From: Cyrtodaria siliqua
Lineage: Eukaryota; Mollusca; Bivalvia; Adapedonta; Hiatellidae
Assembly: GCA_037043455.1 (NCBI GenBank)
Contig: JAWPHD010006788.1
Coordinates: forward strand, 1-64,000
Reading direction: 5' to 3'
Length of the DNA: 64,000 nt
Position numbers and translations under genes: made by a program. A model generated the notes under the pieces. That model saw only the letters and a list, made by a program, of their open reading frames with translations. It was not told the origin of the DNA and ran no database searches. Below, piece by piece: positions 37,045-47,925 of this stretch. The first letter of the stretch is position 1. Each line of letters starts with the position of its first letter.

Positions 37045-37255
37045 ACATACGCCCCTCTTAGCTGGACATACTCACCTATGCGCCACTTAGCTGGAAATAC
37101 TCAACTACGCGCCATTTAGCTGAACATACTCACCTACGTGCCATTTAGCTGGACATACTCACCTACGTGCCACTTAGCTGGACATACTCACCTACGCGCC
37201 ATTTAGCTGGACATACTCACCTACGTGCCACTTAGCTGGACATAGTCACCTACGC
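37045..37255. repeat. 29-bp minisatellite
   Basis: About seven copies of a unit close to TTAGCTGGACATACTCACCT plus ACG(T/C)GCCAC/T. Edges degrade on both sides. Confidence 0.9.
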
Positions 37256-37439
37256 ATATACGTTACGTCATTTACGTTACTTCATATACGTTAATTATTG
37301 TTCAATACAACAATTAGACATCAGTCTACATATTTCAGATGACTTTAAGTGAACTTTTGTTCAATATAATAATGAACCTTGGACATAAGTATATGTAATA
37401 CGTTAATAGTATATATTTCGATAGTATTGATCTTACTTG

Positions 37440-37545
37440 TGAGGAAGTGTCGATTTTTACGGATGGCGGGAGGTGTACAGTTCTGGTTCTACCCAGGACA
37501 AGTTGGTGATCTCCACCACAAAAAATCGACCTTTAAATTGAATTG
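37440..37545 (+). repeat. Dispersed repeat (copy 2)
   Basis: Shares the GGAAGTGTCGAT, GGATGGCGGGAGGTGTACA and GGTTCTACCCA blocks with 34,690-34,795 and ends in AAATTGAATTGAATTGAG, the same ATTGA/ATTCA tail seen on the other SINEs. Confidence 0.65.
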
Positions 37546-37559
37546 AATTGAGTGTCATA

Positions 37560-39500
37560 GAATAATGTTAATGTGACGATTAAAAGTATAGGTTTTATTC
37601 ACAGGTTCTCCAAATATCCGTGAATGAATATGCGTAAAATGAATTATGAGTTGGTAACTCTTAATTCGACAGGCCAGTTTTATTTATGATTTGGCCTGGC
37701 TGGTTAAAGCGGTTTATATTGTGCCTATTGAGTTAGGATTCTCAAAATATGTAAGTTCTCTATACACCTCGTCGTTGGTAGGTATAGAAACGGTGTACAT
37801 ATGCTGTTACTGTGCCTTTGTCGGCAGGATAGTTACTTTAATAGGAATCAGTAATGCAGTTCCAATGTAATACAAGTCACATTGTATTTAGGAATGAACC
37901 TTTATATACAGTAATATATAAAGCCATGCACAATGTATAGATCTAGGTGTATGACATATTTACCGTAAAATATCCATACCATTCAGATATAAGAAATGAG
38001 TATCATCAAAATATATATACATTTACGGTCTGTATTTTAAAAAGATGTATCAGAGCAGATCTTTTATTACTATAATTTTTTTTTATATTTTTAACATCAA
38101 TTGTACTTATCTAGTATACTAATATTTTGTTTAGAAATCCATAAACCGCATTTTTAGATAGTTTGTATATAGTCGTCTCCTGGACCCCGTATTATTAAAC
38201 ATCTTACGATGTCTTAAATTTTAAAATCGTTCACTTTTTTCACCTAAGCATTCAATGTAGACAATAATACACTTATGTATGTCCGTAGTGCAGAAATATC
38301 ACATGCATAATAAAATGAGATGAAATCACATTTATTTGAAAAATTTAATTTATAGTGAAGCATTTAATAAATTGATTTACGATCAAACTGGTCGTGAGTT
38401 GTTTCATGAAACGGTGCCCTGATGTATATGTGTTTAGAAATTGTATATTTGATTATTTATCGACATGGATATATAAATGTATTTTGTAACACTGTTGCTT
38501 ATGCTGTTCATATGTATGAATCTAACTGAATGAAGAATTGGAATTTGAATAAAGAGTTAAACTACAGTATTTTATATATATATTATATACAGCAAAGTAA
38601 TAAATGTATTAAAATTTACAATTAAAACAAACATTGTCAAATACGGGGCTCACGGTAATCTTATTAGTCTATGCATGCTGTTTATTAAAAATAACAACAC
38701 AGTGGCATACTTATATCTTAGTGAATTAGAATCATTTATCATGTTTATGTCAGGATGTTTAAAACATCTATTTTTGATTAAAACTTACAAACTGCAAACG
38801 AAACGTTTAATTTTTGTGTAAAACAGACCTTAAAATTACTGCGGCCCCTTTAATAAGAGAAACAAATATAAAATACGAGCACACACAACAGTCATGACCG
38901 AGTACCTGTATCAGTATTATACATTGGACATTTTGTTTGCATACAAAAACTATTACTTTAAAATGTATAATAATAACCTCAACAAATATCTTTGCAGGTT
39001 TGTAAATAATATCAAGACCCATAATAATCCATAACACATGAAATGGTTCTTTATGATGGCCCTACGGAAGAAACAATTGTAAAATACCATTGATAAATAA
39101 ATATGTCTGAAGTGCCACTTGATCAAGTATTTAATATTTTAAAAGTAAATGAGGGAAGTTATTTTCAAGAAACACACTACGAGGACATGCCGACAAAATC
39201 AGCCGCATGAGGTTAATGTCTACGCTCAACTATTCCCCAAAGAACCCTATTCTCATTAAACTAAACAATGAAGTTTGTTCAAATCAACTGTCAAGTTTAT
39301 AAAATGGTCCCAAACTTCTTACCTCCGACTGCTTTAAGTATAAGGTAGCTTAGCGTGTATAACCAGGTGAGCATCTCGGGGCTATTTCCTCTCTTGTTTG
39401 GTTATATGTAAACAAAATAATATTTAACTCCACAATGTACTACATGCGACTATAGTCATGAACGTTTAGTTTTAGGCAGTATGTGCTTGCACAGTAGTAT
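37560..39500. other. No gene seen
   Basis: About 1.9 kb of AT-rich DNA with no supported feature. Confidence 0.5.
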
Positions 39501-39504
39501 AGAT

Positions 39505-39692
39505 ACTGGGGGTACCAGGCCAGTTTTCCCCTCGCGGGGCACGAGAAAAACTAGTGAAATATGCCAGGGGGGACCCAGGCGTAACTCATTCACACCAAGA
39601 TCTAAATGTAAGTCACGCCTAAATCAACACCAACATATTTCAACAGTTTTCTCAAGCACCCCGCTCTGGGAAACTCGCCTGATACCCCCAGT
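39505..39692. mobile_element. 188-bp MITE
   Basis: ACTGGGGGTACCAGGCCAGTTT at the left is mirrored by AAACTCGCCTGATACCCCCAGT at the right. Subterminal GAGAAAAACT and AGTTTTCTC are also mirrored. No coding potential. Confidence 0.8.
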
Positions 39693-39935
39693 GTCATTTT
39701 AATAACATAACATTTGCAACCCGTTAAGCAAAGTCAGACGAACCGGACAGTAGTCTTCATCATCGCTCTGCATATCATTTTTTACCATGGAGTATTTTAG
39801 TTTCCTACTCTTTGCTATTTTGTATTTCAGTTCAAGATATTATTTAATATTTTCAATATCCTTAAATGGAACCCAAATATTGAAATCATTATTGTAACCC
39901 TTCCATTTAATCAATGCTTGTCTCTTTTTTTAGCT

Positions 39936-41165
39936 CTGCAGATCAGAGATCAGCAGAGCTTATGCCGTGGTGCGGCGTCCGTCGTCCGTCTGTCCGTCTG
40001 TCTGTCCGTCTGTCTGTAAACTTTTTTTGTAGCGACATATCCTCTGAAACTACTGAACGGATTTTCATGAAACTTTACAGAAATGTTGTCCATGAAGTCT
40101 AGTTGATCCTAGCAAAAATTCATTTGGTGTGAAATCCAAGATGGCCGCCAGATCTAAAAATAGGTTTTTAAAAAACAAGTTTGTAGCGACTTCTTCATGA
40201 AAACTATAAGTGGTATTGATATGGGACTTTTTCTAAAATGATCAGCATGACATGATGTTGGTCCTTGTCGAAAATCGTTTTGATTCAACGTTAAACATGG
40301 CTGCCAGCGGCCATCTTTGTTTACATAGAGTTATATAATGAAAACTTGTAGCAATTACTCCTCTGAAACTACTTGACGGATTTTCATGAAACTTCACAGG
40401 AATGTTGCTCTTGATGTCTAATTGATCCTAGCAAAATTTCAGGTCGGCCGAAAATTCAAGATGGCCGCCACGGCTAAAAATAAATTATCAAAATACAAGT
40501 TTGTAGCGACTACTTCTTGAAAACTATAAGTGATATTGATATGGGAATTTTTCAAAAATGATCAGCATGACATGATGTTGGTCCTTGTCAAAAATCGTTT
40601 TGATTCAACGTTAAACATGGCTGTCAGAGGCCATCTTTGTTTACATACAGTTATATAGTAAAAACTTGTAGCGACTACTTCTTTGAAACTACTTGACAGA
40701 TTTTCATGAAACTTTACAGGAATATTGCTCTTAATGTCTAATTGATCCTAGCAAAACTTCAGATCGGCTAGAAATTCAAGATGGCCGCCACAGCTAAAAA
40801 TAGATTTTTAAAAAAGAAGTTTGTAGCGACTACGTCTTGAAAACTATAAGTGATATTGATATGGGACTTTTTGTAAAATGATCAGCATGACATGATGGTT
40901 ATAAGAGTCAAACATTATTTTGATTCGACGTTAAACATGGCTGCCAGTGGCCATCTTTGTTTACATAGAGTTATATGATGAAAACTTGTAGCGACTACTT
41001 CTCTGAAACGACTTGACGGATTTTCATGAAACTTCACAGGAATGTTGCTCTTGATGTCTAATTGATCCTAGCAAAATTTCAGGTCGCCCGGAAATTCAAG
41101 AGGGCTGCCATGGCTAAAAATAGATTTTCAAAATACAAGTCTGTAGCGACTACTTCCTGAAATCA
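39936..41165. repeat. 320-bp tandem repeat, about 3.7 copies
   Basis: ATCAGCATGACATGATG recurs at 40,241, 40,561 and 40,881, a 320-base period. Each unit contains GGATTTTCATGAAACTT, ATTGATCCTAGCAAAA and AAGATGGCCGCCA. The array begins after a GTCCGTCTGTCTGTCC-rich start and ends about 40 bases before the viral integrase remnant, so it may mark the left edge of viral set A. Confidence 0.9.
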
Positions 41166-41204
41166 AAATCAATCAGTAGAGCTTCAAGGTCATTGACCTC
41201 TTGT

Positions 41205-41505
41205 TTAATCACGTCGTATTACTTTTTCAATCCTGAATATTTCTTGCTTTGCTTTTATCATTTCTAATTCATAAAAGCTTCCATCAATGTTTTCGTTGTT
41301 TAAATCTTTTATTTTGTATGTCACAGGATTTGTGTTTTGAATTTCATCAACAATAAATATTTCTTCAGTCCAATTTGGGGTGTAACATTTCTCAAACGTT
41401 CTTTTATATTTGCTGATTCGAACATTATCCCCTATTTTAAACTTTGGCTTAATTTGATTACTTCTCATTTTTCCATACAAGTTGAACAAACATCTCCAAA
41501 CTTTT
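41205..41505 (-). pseudogene. Integrase A, C-terminal piece
   Basis: This is the C-terminal end of the set A retroviral-type integrase. The residues GDNVRISKYKRTFEKCY and NWTEEIFIVDEI form a chromo/SH3-like C-terminal domain. It is separated from the catalytic part (43,232-43,801) by a Penelope-like insertion. The 3' end faces the left edge of the element. There is no ATG at its upstream border, as expected for a split gene. Confidence 0.8.
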
Positions 41506-43232
41506 AACTTCTTGTCTTACTGCCGTTAAAGATCACGTTAAACTATATTGTGATAAAACTTATGAAAACTCTGGCATTAATTTATTTTGGTCTATAAAAA
41601 ATTCAGGAGACGTTCTTGATAGTATGTTCAATAAAGATCAAGATTCATCAATAAGCACGTATGACTTCTCTACACTATATACAACCTTACCACATCACCT
41701 TATTAAAGACAAGCTAATTTCTCTTATTCAAAAAACATTCGCTAGAGAAAATACTACATTTTTGGCATGTAATAATATAAAAGCGTTGTTTAGACAATTA
41801 TACTATGTGGACTTGCTATGAAGTTTATGAAGCACTCATCTTCCTATTAGATAATATTTTTGTCAGGTTTGAAACCACCATTTATAGACAAATTGTTGGT
41901 ATCCCAATGGGTACGAACTGTGCACCACTTGTCGCAGATTTGTTCTTATTTTGCTATGAAAGGGATTTCATGTTGAGTCTTTCACCAGATACCCAGGCAG
42001 ATGTTATTGAAGCCTTTAATGACACCTCTCGGTATCTGGATGACATATTGAACATTGACAACCCTTTCTTTCCAACTATGGTTAATTATATTTATCCTAA
42101 AGAACTTCAGCTTAACAAAGCTAATATATCTGATAATAACGCTTCTTTTCTTGATTTAGATCTCTCGATTGAAAATGGTAAAATAATCAGCAAAATATAT
42201 GACAAGAGAGATGATTTTAATTTTGACATTGTTTATTATCCCCACTTGGATGGGGATGTTCCCCGAGCTACTTATTATGGGGTGTATGTGTCTCAACTTA
42301 CTCGTTTTTCTAGAGCTTGTACTCGAGTTGAGGACATTAATATTCGTAATCTTTATGTAACTAAAAAGTTGCTTAATCAGGGTTACCGTTACCATAAACT
42401 TCGTAAAATCTTTGCAAAATTTTATTATCGTAACCCTGATCTTCTTTCCAAATATAAAAGTAATTTAAGGACTCTTCTGCGACAAGGACTATCACAACCT
42501 GACTTCTATGGTGATGTGATTTATAAACTTCGTAAGATTCTTGGTCATGATCACTTTCATACTATCTTTGTTAAACTTGTTAAAAAGTTTATCAAATGAG
42601 GTTATGACCCTATCATTTTACAACGTACTGCATGCTTGGTGGTGGACCCTTTTACAGTTCGCCACTATGCTTTCCTTTTAATTGTAAGATGACCGGACAG
42701 GCTGTGGACCCTATGATGACGCCTACCTAAAGCCCATTGGGACGGTGGCGTTTGATGTTTGTCCATGATCTTTCTTGTCGTGCCCTTAATGGTTTATTCT
42801 CTTACTGCTCTGGCTTCTGCCAAGTCATTGTGTACCTTTATTGTGGCTTTCTAGGCTATTGTATTTTTGCATTATATTTACACGAGCATATTTGTGTTTT
42901 ACTTATATTGCTTTTGATGCTGCCTTGTTGGTTAGAGATTAGATCATGGCGGGGATTTCTTTATTTACACTGTCCTGTTTTAATGGGATGACCGTAGGGT
43001 AAGAGTGAGGTTTGGTGCACCCTAGAACCGGTTTAAACCCCCAGTGGCCTACTTTGCCACTGACCGTTCCAAGGCGGTATCCCTATTGTCAACCCTTTTG
43101 TGTTTGTGATGTCGTTTGCATTTATTATTGCTTTTGCCCCTCTTGTTTGTCTGTTTGCGTGTTTGTTTCTCTGTTTTGTGGTTGACTGTCCTCCTTGAAT
43201 GCTACTTTCCCTGTCCGATCTTTTTATATTTC
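41506..43232 (+). mobile_element. Penelope-like retroelement, 5'-truncated
   Basis: Inserted in the opposite orientation into integrase A. Reverse-transcriptase coding runs from about 41,515 to 42,690. Recognisable parts are YDFSTLYTTLPHHLI, GIPMGTNCAPLVADLF (palm motif) and SRYLDDILNIDN (catalytic-region DD). A frameshift near 41,805 and an in-frame TGA at 42,597, then a second frameshift near 42,680, disable it. No GIY-YIG endonuclease is seen. The 3' UTR runs to about 43,232. Three other fragments of the family lie in the window (21.5-22.4 kb, 31.5 kb, 52.4 kb). Assignment to Penelope-like elements rests on motif recognition. Confidence 0.8.
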
Positions 43233-43880
43233 TTGAAATATACCGTTCCTTTATTATTTTCATTACTAGCTTCAGTTGGTGTCATTTTTATACTCCGATA
43301 TTTTGTATTATTGTATTTATCAACCATCATCTGTAGCACATTTAAATATGTGTTTGTATTGTTAGCTGTAAAATATTTCCACATCCTCTCTTTTAATGTT
43401 CTGATAAATCGTTCAATTACTACAGCTTTTCCGAAATTAAACGTGTGATACATTTCGATATTAGCAACCAGGAACTGCTTGAATATTTTATTGTAAAATT
43501 CCACAACTTGATCAACCCACAACAATTTACACTGTCTTCCTGTACTGATTATCTGTTTGAACGCTTTGGTAATTTCTAAACTAGTTTTATTTGGAACGGG
43601 TGCAACCCAAGCAAATTTACTAAATAAATCAATAACAGTAAGCAAGTATTTAGTACCTTTATTATACTTTGAAAACGACTGCATGTCAACCAAGTCAGCA
43701 GACCATGTTTTATAAATTTCATTAACAATCACACGGCGTTGAGTGAACGTTCTTCGTATAGGCTTATGAAGTTCATCTGCTAACTTATCAGTCCATTTCA
43801 ACGCCTTTTTTCGTTTTTTGAGTTTCCAAGACCAAGTTTATATTTTGTACTAATAACTGGTTTTTACTATCAAACTTTTA
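43233..43880 (-). pseudogene. Integrase A, catalytic piece (rve family)
   Basis: DDE integrase of the retroviral/Polinton type, which would join linear viral DNA to host DNA. Visible are SADLVDMQSFSKYN (first catalytic Asp), LLWVDQVVEFYN (second Asp; the usual Gly of D-x-G-x-E is Val here) and VVIERFIRTLKERM (catalytic Glu). The basic N-terminal extension [11 protein letters not shown] overlaps the end of the phospholipase gene. No ATG opens this frame near 43,801. The gene is broken by the Penelope-like insertion after residues GTVYF. Confidence 0.85.
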
Positions 43881-44272
43881 GCAATCTTTTCTCCAAGTGA
43901 TTTGGATTTGCTTGTTTTCAAACCGGTCAGCATGTTTTTATCGCACATTGATTTATTACTAGGATTTTCATCATAACACATATCATGATCTTTGCAAACA
44001 GCATCTAACTCATTTACCGGCTCTCCGCTATCAAGCGGATTACCCGGACCGCAATATTTATAACCTGGAAGTGTTAGCCATTTTTTGTGTAGCAAAGGGA
44101 GCAAAGCTTTATGAATATCAATATTTCCACCTTCTGTGTTTTTAACAAACTTTGTTTTAGTAATATCACAAGATGCACAAGTTGCTCTTAACATTTTTCT
44201 ACCATGTTTTGCTAAAACATACTTAGGATCAACATTTTCAGTAACCATTTTTTCTTTTATACAATAACTCAT
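43798..44272 (-). CDS. Phospholipase A2-domain virion protein
   Basis: The 140-aa main frame contains [12 protein letters not shown], the calcium-binding loop pattern of parvovirus-type PLA2, and [16 protein letters not shown] with the catalytic His-Asp pair. In parvoviruses such a domain in the minor capsid protein breaches the endosomal membrane; the same role is inferred here. The start is MSYCIKEK at 44,272, preceded by the shared TTTAATCTAATCATAT motif. A stop at 43,850 may be premature: basic codons ([13 protein letters not shown]) continue in another frame to 43,798, suggesting a frameshift near the end. Confidence 0.85.
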
Positions 44273-44288
44273 ATATGATATGATTAGA

Positions 44289-44704
44289 TTAAACTTCGTT
44301 TACAAAATGTGAATTTATAATATTTTCATTTTCTATTGGTTTGTATGGTTTTAATATTTTATAAAGAATATCGTACACACTATTTCCCTCTTGTAACTTT
44401 TTGACAAAGTACAAACAGAAATATCCGCACAAGGCACTTGTTTTATCTTGATTTTGAATGGTGTTGTATTTTATATCAGGTATGTAAGTTAAAACTTCTT
44501 TTGGTAAGCTCAGACCAAACGGATCGAAGTAATAATTATCATAGTAACCAGTCCAGTGTGTACCAGGTCCAACATGATTATCAAGATTAATAATACCACA
44601 TTCTTGTTTATTTTGTTTTGTCGGTAATTGTTCTTGCTAAACACTCCCCTGAATTTCTGTATACCTATCCGCTTAACCCACTTTATTATGTCTAAGTTAG
44701 AGAT
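44289..44704 (-). pseudogene. Adenain-like cysteine protease
   Basis: A maturation protease of the adenovirus/Polinton Ulp1-like (C5) fold. On the minus strand one frame carries QECGIINLDNHVGPGTHWTG (His of the triad in GTHWT), YYFDPFGLSLP (acidic residue) and ALCGYFCLYF (catalytic Cys). The upstream part, DIIKWVKRIGIQKFRGVFS, lies in another frame, so there is a frameshift near 44,630. The expected initiator position at 44,702-44,704 reads ATC rather than ATG. The gene ends at 44,289, 17 bases before the PLA2 start. Its left neighbour overlaps its 5' end by 8 bases, as usual in compact viral genomes. Confidence 0.75.
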
Positions 44705-44965
44705 AGGCTTGTTTTTGAAAATTGACTTTTTTTATGAATGGGATACTTCTATATGGTCTAATTTGCGAGGCTACTTGTAAACCTTTTCCACGATCAACTC
44801 TTAGTCCTTTTCCTTTTCTACCCACTTGCAAACCTTTTCCAGTAAAACCACTAATAAGAGATCCAATCAATGGAATTCCTAATGATGCAAACATTCAAAG
44901 AAATCCTCCATCTTGTTTTGCTGCTTTTTCAGTTTAATTGGACAACAACCTTTATACTTTATCAT
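44697..44965 (-). pseudogene. Gly/Lys-rich small virion-type protein
   Basis: A short protein with a glycine-rich hydrophobic segment (FASLGIPLIGSLISGF) followed by repeated basic GKGLQV/GKGLRV units. The likely start is MIKYKGCC at 44,965. The hydrophobic-basic part lies in another frame after a TGA at 44,895, so it has a frameshift and a nonsense codon. Composition suggests a core or membrane-active minor protein. No family is recognised with confidence. Confidence 0.5.
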
Positions 44966-44974
44966 CTTGTTCCT

Positions 44975-45409
44975 TTATGCAAGTGTTAATTTATTTGATC
45001 CAAGAAGTGCTTGTTCCAAGAAAATCCCATTTCCAAATAGTTTGCCAATTCCAGTACTTGCTAAGCCACTTAATGCTCCTGTTGCTAATGGTGCTAATAC
45101 TTTTGGAACAAATTGTGCAACTGTTGGTAATATAGTTTTAGTCAACAAACCAGCTAATGCACCTAAAAAGCCTCCATTCTTGGACTGAGATCTCATTTGC
45201 GATTTTGATATATTTATGTCTAATCCCCGTCCACCAGATTTAGCTTTGTTAATATTGTTAATCTGAGTAGTTGTCAACAGCAAAGGAAAATTTCCAGTTA
45301 GTTGGTTATTTTTTAACATGAGTGTTAATTCACTTTTGTTTTCATAAGCCTTTGCTAAACTCTGTTTTTGTCCATCTGTTAAATTTACTGAATAATTTAC
45401 TTAAGTCAT
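44975..45409 (-). pseudogene. Hydrophobic Gly/Ala-rich minor protein
   Basis: Residues NGGFLGALAGLLTKTIL and the following Ala/Gly/Leu-rich stretch form one or two membrane-seeking helices after a polar N-terminal part (NNQLTGNFPLLLTTTQIN). The ATG at 45,409 is preceded by TTTAATCTTACTTATA, the motif shared by set A virion genes, but its third codon is TAA (45,401-45,403), so the copy is dead or uses a downstream start. It is possibly analogous to adenovirus membrane-lytic protein VI; this is inference from composition. Confidence 0.5.
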
Positions 45410-45426
45410 ATATATTATAAGTAAGA

Positions 45427-46672
45427 TTAAACAATAACTAGTTCATTTCCAACAGTATCAATAACAACATCTTCCTTGTACAAGGCTAAAGAATAAATTG
45501 TATATCTAGCGGTAGGAATGTTGTTTAGTTTATATCTCAAACTTAGTTGTTTTGGATCAACACTGACTTTATTACCTGTGTAACTTAAATCGAAATATAT
45601 CATTCCGAAGAAATTTTTAAAATTACTCGCATTGAGTAAAGTTCCAGTGTTTCTATCATTTTGTTTGTAAGAATAATTAATAACATCTCTGAATATTCTT
45701 ATGATATTATCATGACTGTATTCAGTTTCTGGATAATAAACTCCATTTCCAACTTCCAATCTAGCTGATTGTAAATAGAAATTAGCATCAGCAGCATTGA
45801 GCTTAAACGTATCCAAAATATGAGGATTTTGTGTTTGAAAAGAACTCTTGTTTGACCTTTGTAGATAAACAAAAACATGTTTTGGACTTTTGACTCCAGC
45901 CGTTATTCTAAATACAGATTATGTTAGTTGCGTACCTCCGCTTTCTTGTATCATATCACGGAGATATGTCCATATTGTTGATGTCATATGATTTGTCATT
46001 ACGTAACTTAAACCATCTGGGTTAAATACCATTCTAGGTATCCACAAAACTAATTTATTAATAACTACTCTACTATCATCGAGACCAGCAGCTTTAAAAA
46101 TTAGCACATTATCATCTGTCAGTTGCAAGCTGATTTGAATCTGACTAGGAGGAAGCATGTTTGTTTCCAAACCCTCAAAGAAGGAATATTTGTTTAATGG
46201 GATTATAGAGTCAACTTTTTGATTAGTTATGATTAAAGCATGACGAATCGCAAATCCTGAATTATAACCAGCTTGATCATTTCGAGATTCTGCCACAGCC
46301 GTGGTATCTAAAAAAAAGTATTCGTTTCTTCCTGTTGTCTTTGCATAGTCATCAGAAATTTCAAGCAAGCTTTTGACATTAACAAATCTGTGACGATTAT
46401 TTCCATCGTAAACTATTTTTCCATTTTGCCTTACTTGCATTTGATCAATCAGTGAAGCCGCATCATTAATTAGAGCAATTTCATCAGCGGCTACAAAAGC
46501 AGCTCCATCAGCAAGTTTGTTTACTTGAAAACTTATTTCAAAATATGCGTTATACCAATCAAAGTAAGAACTTCTATCATTTAGTGTAAACTGATAACCA
46601 CTTTTCATTCGCCTGGTAGCATTTCCTGGTTGTGCTATAGGAGTATCTAACTGAAAATTGGTATTTGTTCAT
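45427..46672 (-). pseudogene. Major capsid protein candidate, set A
   Basis: Two long frames, 46,608-45,919 and 45,918-45,427, belong to one protein of about 410 residues, separated by a frameshift near 45,920. A second shift near 46,645 separates the ATG at 46,672. The protein is beta-rich. Landmarks are FDWYNAYFEISFQVNKLAD, SIIPLNKYSFFEGLETNMLP, VINKLVLWIPRMVF and NDRNTGTLLNASNF. Position between protease, minor proteins and penton candidate supports a jelly-roll capsid role in a Polinton/adintovirus-like virion. No structure prediction was run. Confidence 0.65.
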
Positions 46673-46724
46673 ATCTAGTATTATATTGATTACTTCGAAA
46701 TATTTATATATACTAGTAATTAGA

Positions 46725-47132
46725 TTATGTTTTATTAATTAATCGATTAATTTTTGCATGAATTCCTCTTCCGGATAGTAATCTATTAATTTTTCCTTTA
46801 AAATCTTCTTCAGTTTCAGCTACAACTTCTTTTTTGTTATCAGCCTTTGTAAATTCTTTTAAAATCATCTCACCTTTTGGTTTAGGTTTAAAAACTGAAA
46901 CTAACTTATCAGCAGCTATTGTTCCTACTTCATCTCCAAGTTTTTTAGAACCGCTTTCTAAGATTTGTTTTCCAGCAATTTCTAATGCTTTCTTGCCTGC
47001 TGTTTTCACAGACTCACTAAATATTTTTGATCCAACTTTTGAAAAAATGTCAAATATGCCAGCTCCAGTTAAACGATCAACTCGAGTATATGTTCCCGTT
47101 ATAGTGTCATAAACTTTTTTTAAGCGTGCCAT
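46725..47132 (-). CDS. Minor virion precursor with protease-site motifs
   Basis: An intact 135-aa frame starting MARLKKVYD. It is basic at both ends with an Ala/Lys/Glu-rich helical middle. Two stretches fit the adenovirus protease consensus (M/I/L)xGx-G: LTGAG at residues 21-25 and LSGRG at 119-123. An adenain-like protease is encoded nearby, so this could be a scaffold or cement precursor trimmed at both ends. The next gene upstream (penton candidate) ends 10 bases before its start. One of the few unbroken set A genes. Confidence 0.6.
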   Translation of the reverse strand: MARLKKVYDTITGTYTRVDRLTGAGIFDIFSKVGSKIFSESVKTAGKKALEIAGKQILESGSKKLGDEVGTIAADKLVSVFKPKPKGEMILKEFTKADNKKEVVAETEEDFKGKINRLLSGRGIHAKINRLINKT

Positions 47133-47142
47133 ATAACTTATG

Positions 47143-47904
47143 TTACATTACTTCCTTCAAAATAAATCGAAATGAAGTGTGGACACCATTAATATTAATA
47201 ATCTTACCAGAAAAATCGGTTATGTAAATATTAATACGTTAATGATCGTTTTGTTTACCTCACAGAACCCGACTCTTATCGGTTCGTCTTTGAAAGGATA
47301 CGATCTCGTAAGATCAGCTGTACTTATTTCATAAATAACATCTCCGTATGATCCATCAACAATATAATTACTTATCAAATCACAGTGGATATACAATGTA
47401 TCGATAGCATTTGTTGTGTTTGGTGTTACAGTTCCAAATTTAGTTTCTCTGATAACTGCATCTTTGTCAAACCCGATCAATGTGTGAAAGTTTGATTCTC
47501 TCAAATCAAGTACGAATTTATTATGAATTGTAACTTAACATTTGAAACTTGATAAATTAAATCTCAGTTCTTATCGGGACAGGCGAGTCATCGGTTAAAT
47601 CATTGTTTACCGCCAATGCTTCTTTTATGTAATTATCAATATCAGCATAACTGTAATTTCCATTTGCAAAACTAATAGTTTTCAAATCTGTTCCATTGCT
47701 ATACCTTATCACTTTGTTATTGAAATCCTCGCTAATATTATACCATGAGTAAGTCATGTAATTAATCTTATCAAGTCCAATGCCATACTGTTTGTTCCTG
47801 CCTAATATTAATGGTCTGTCAAATACAGTTGTAAAATTACTTGGTGTATTTGAGCTGTTAATTATTGATGCTTTTTCTGATGATAATACAATTGTTTGCT
47901 CCAT
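47143..47904 (-). pseudogene. Penton / minor capsid candidate
   Basis: The start MEQTIVLSSEKA at 47,904 follows TTTTATCTACTAATATG. The first frame runs to 47,557; coding continues in another frame at 47,540-47,220 (NFHTLIGFDKDAV, LYIHCDLISNYIVDG) and in a third to 47,143. Length (about 250 residues) and beta-rich content fit the single-jelly-roll penton of Polinton-like viruses. Two frameshifts make it a pseudogene. Confidence 0.6.
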
Positions 47905-47925
47905 TATACATATTAGTAGATAAAA

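Noticed and set aside
42156..42395. Minus-strand 79-aa frame in the Penelope-like RT
   Set aside because: Antisense shadow of RT codons.
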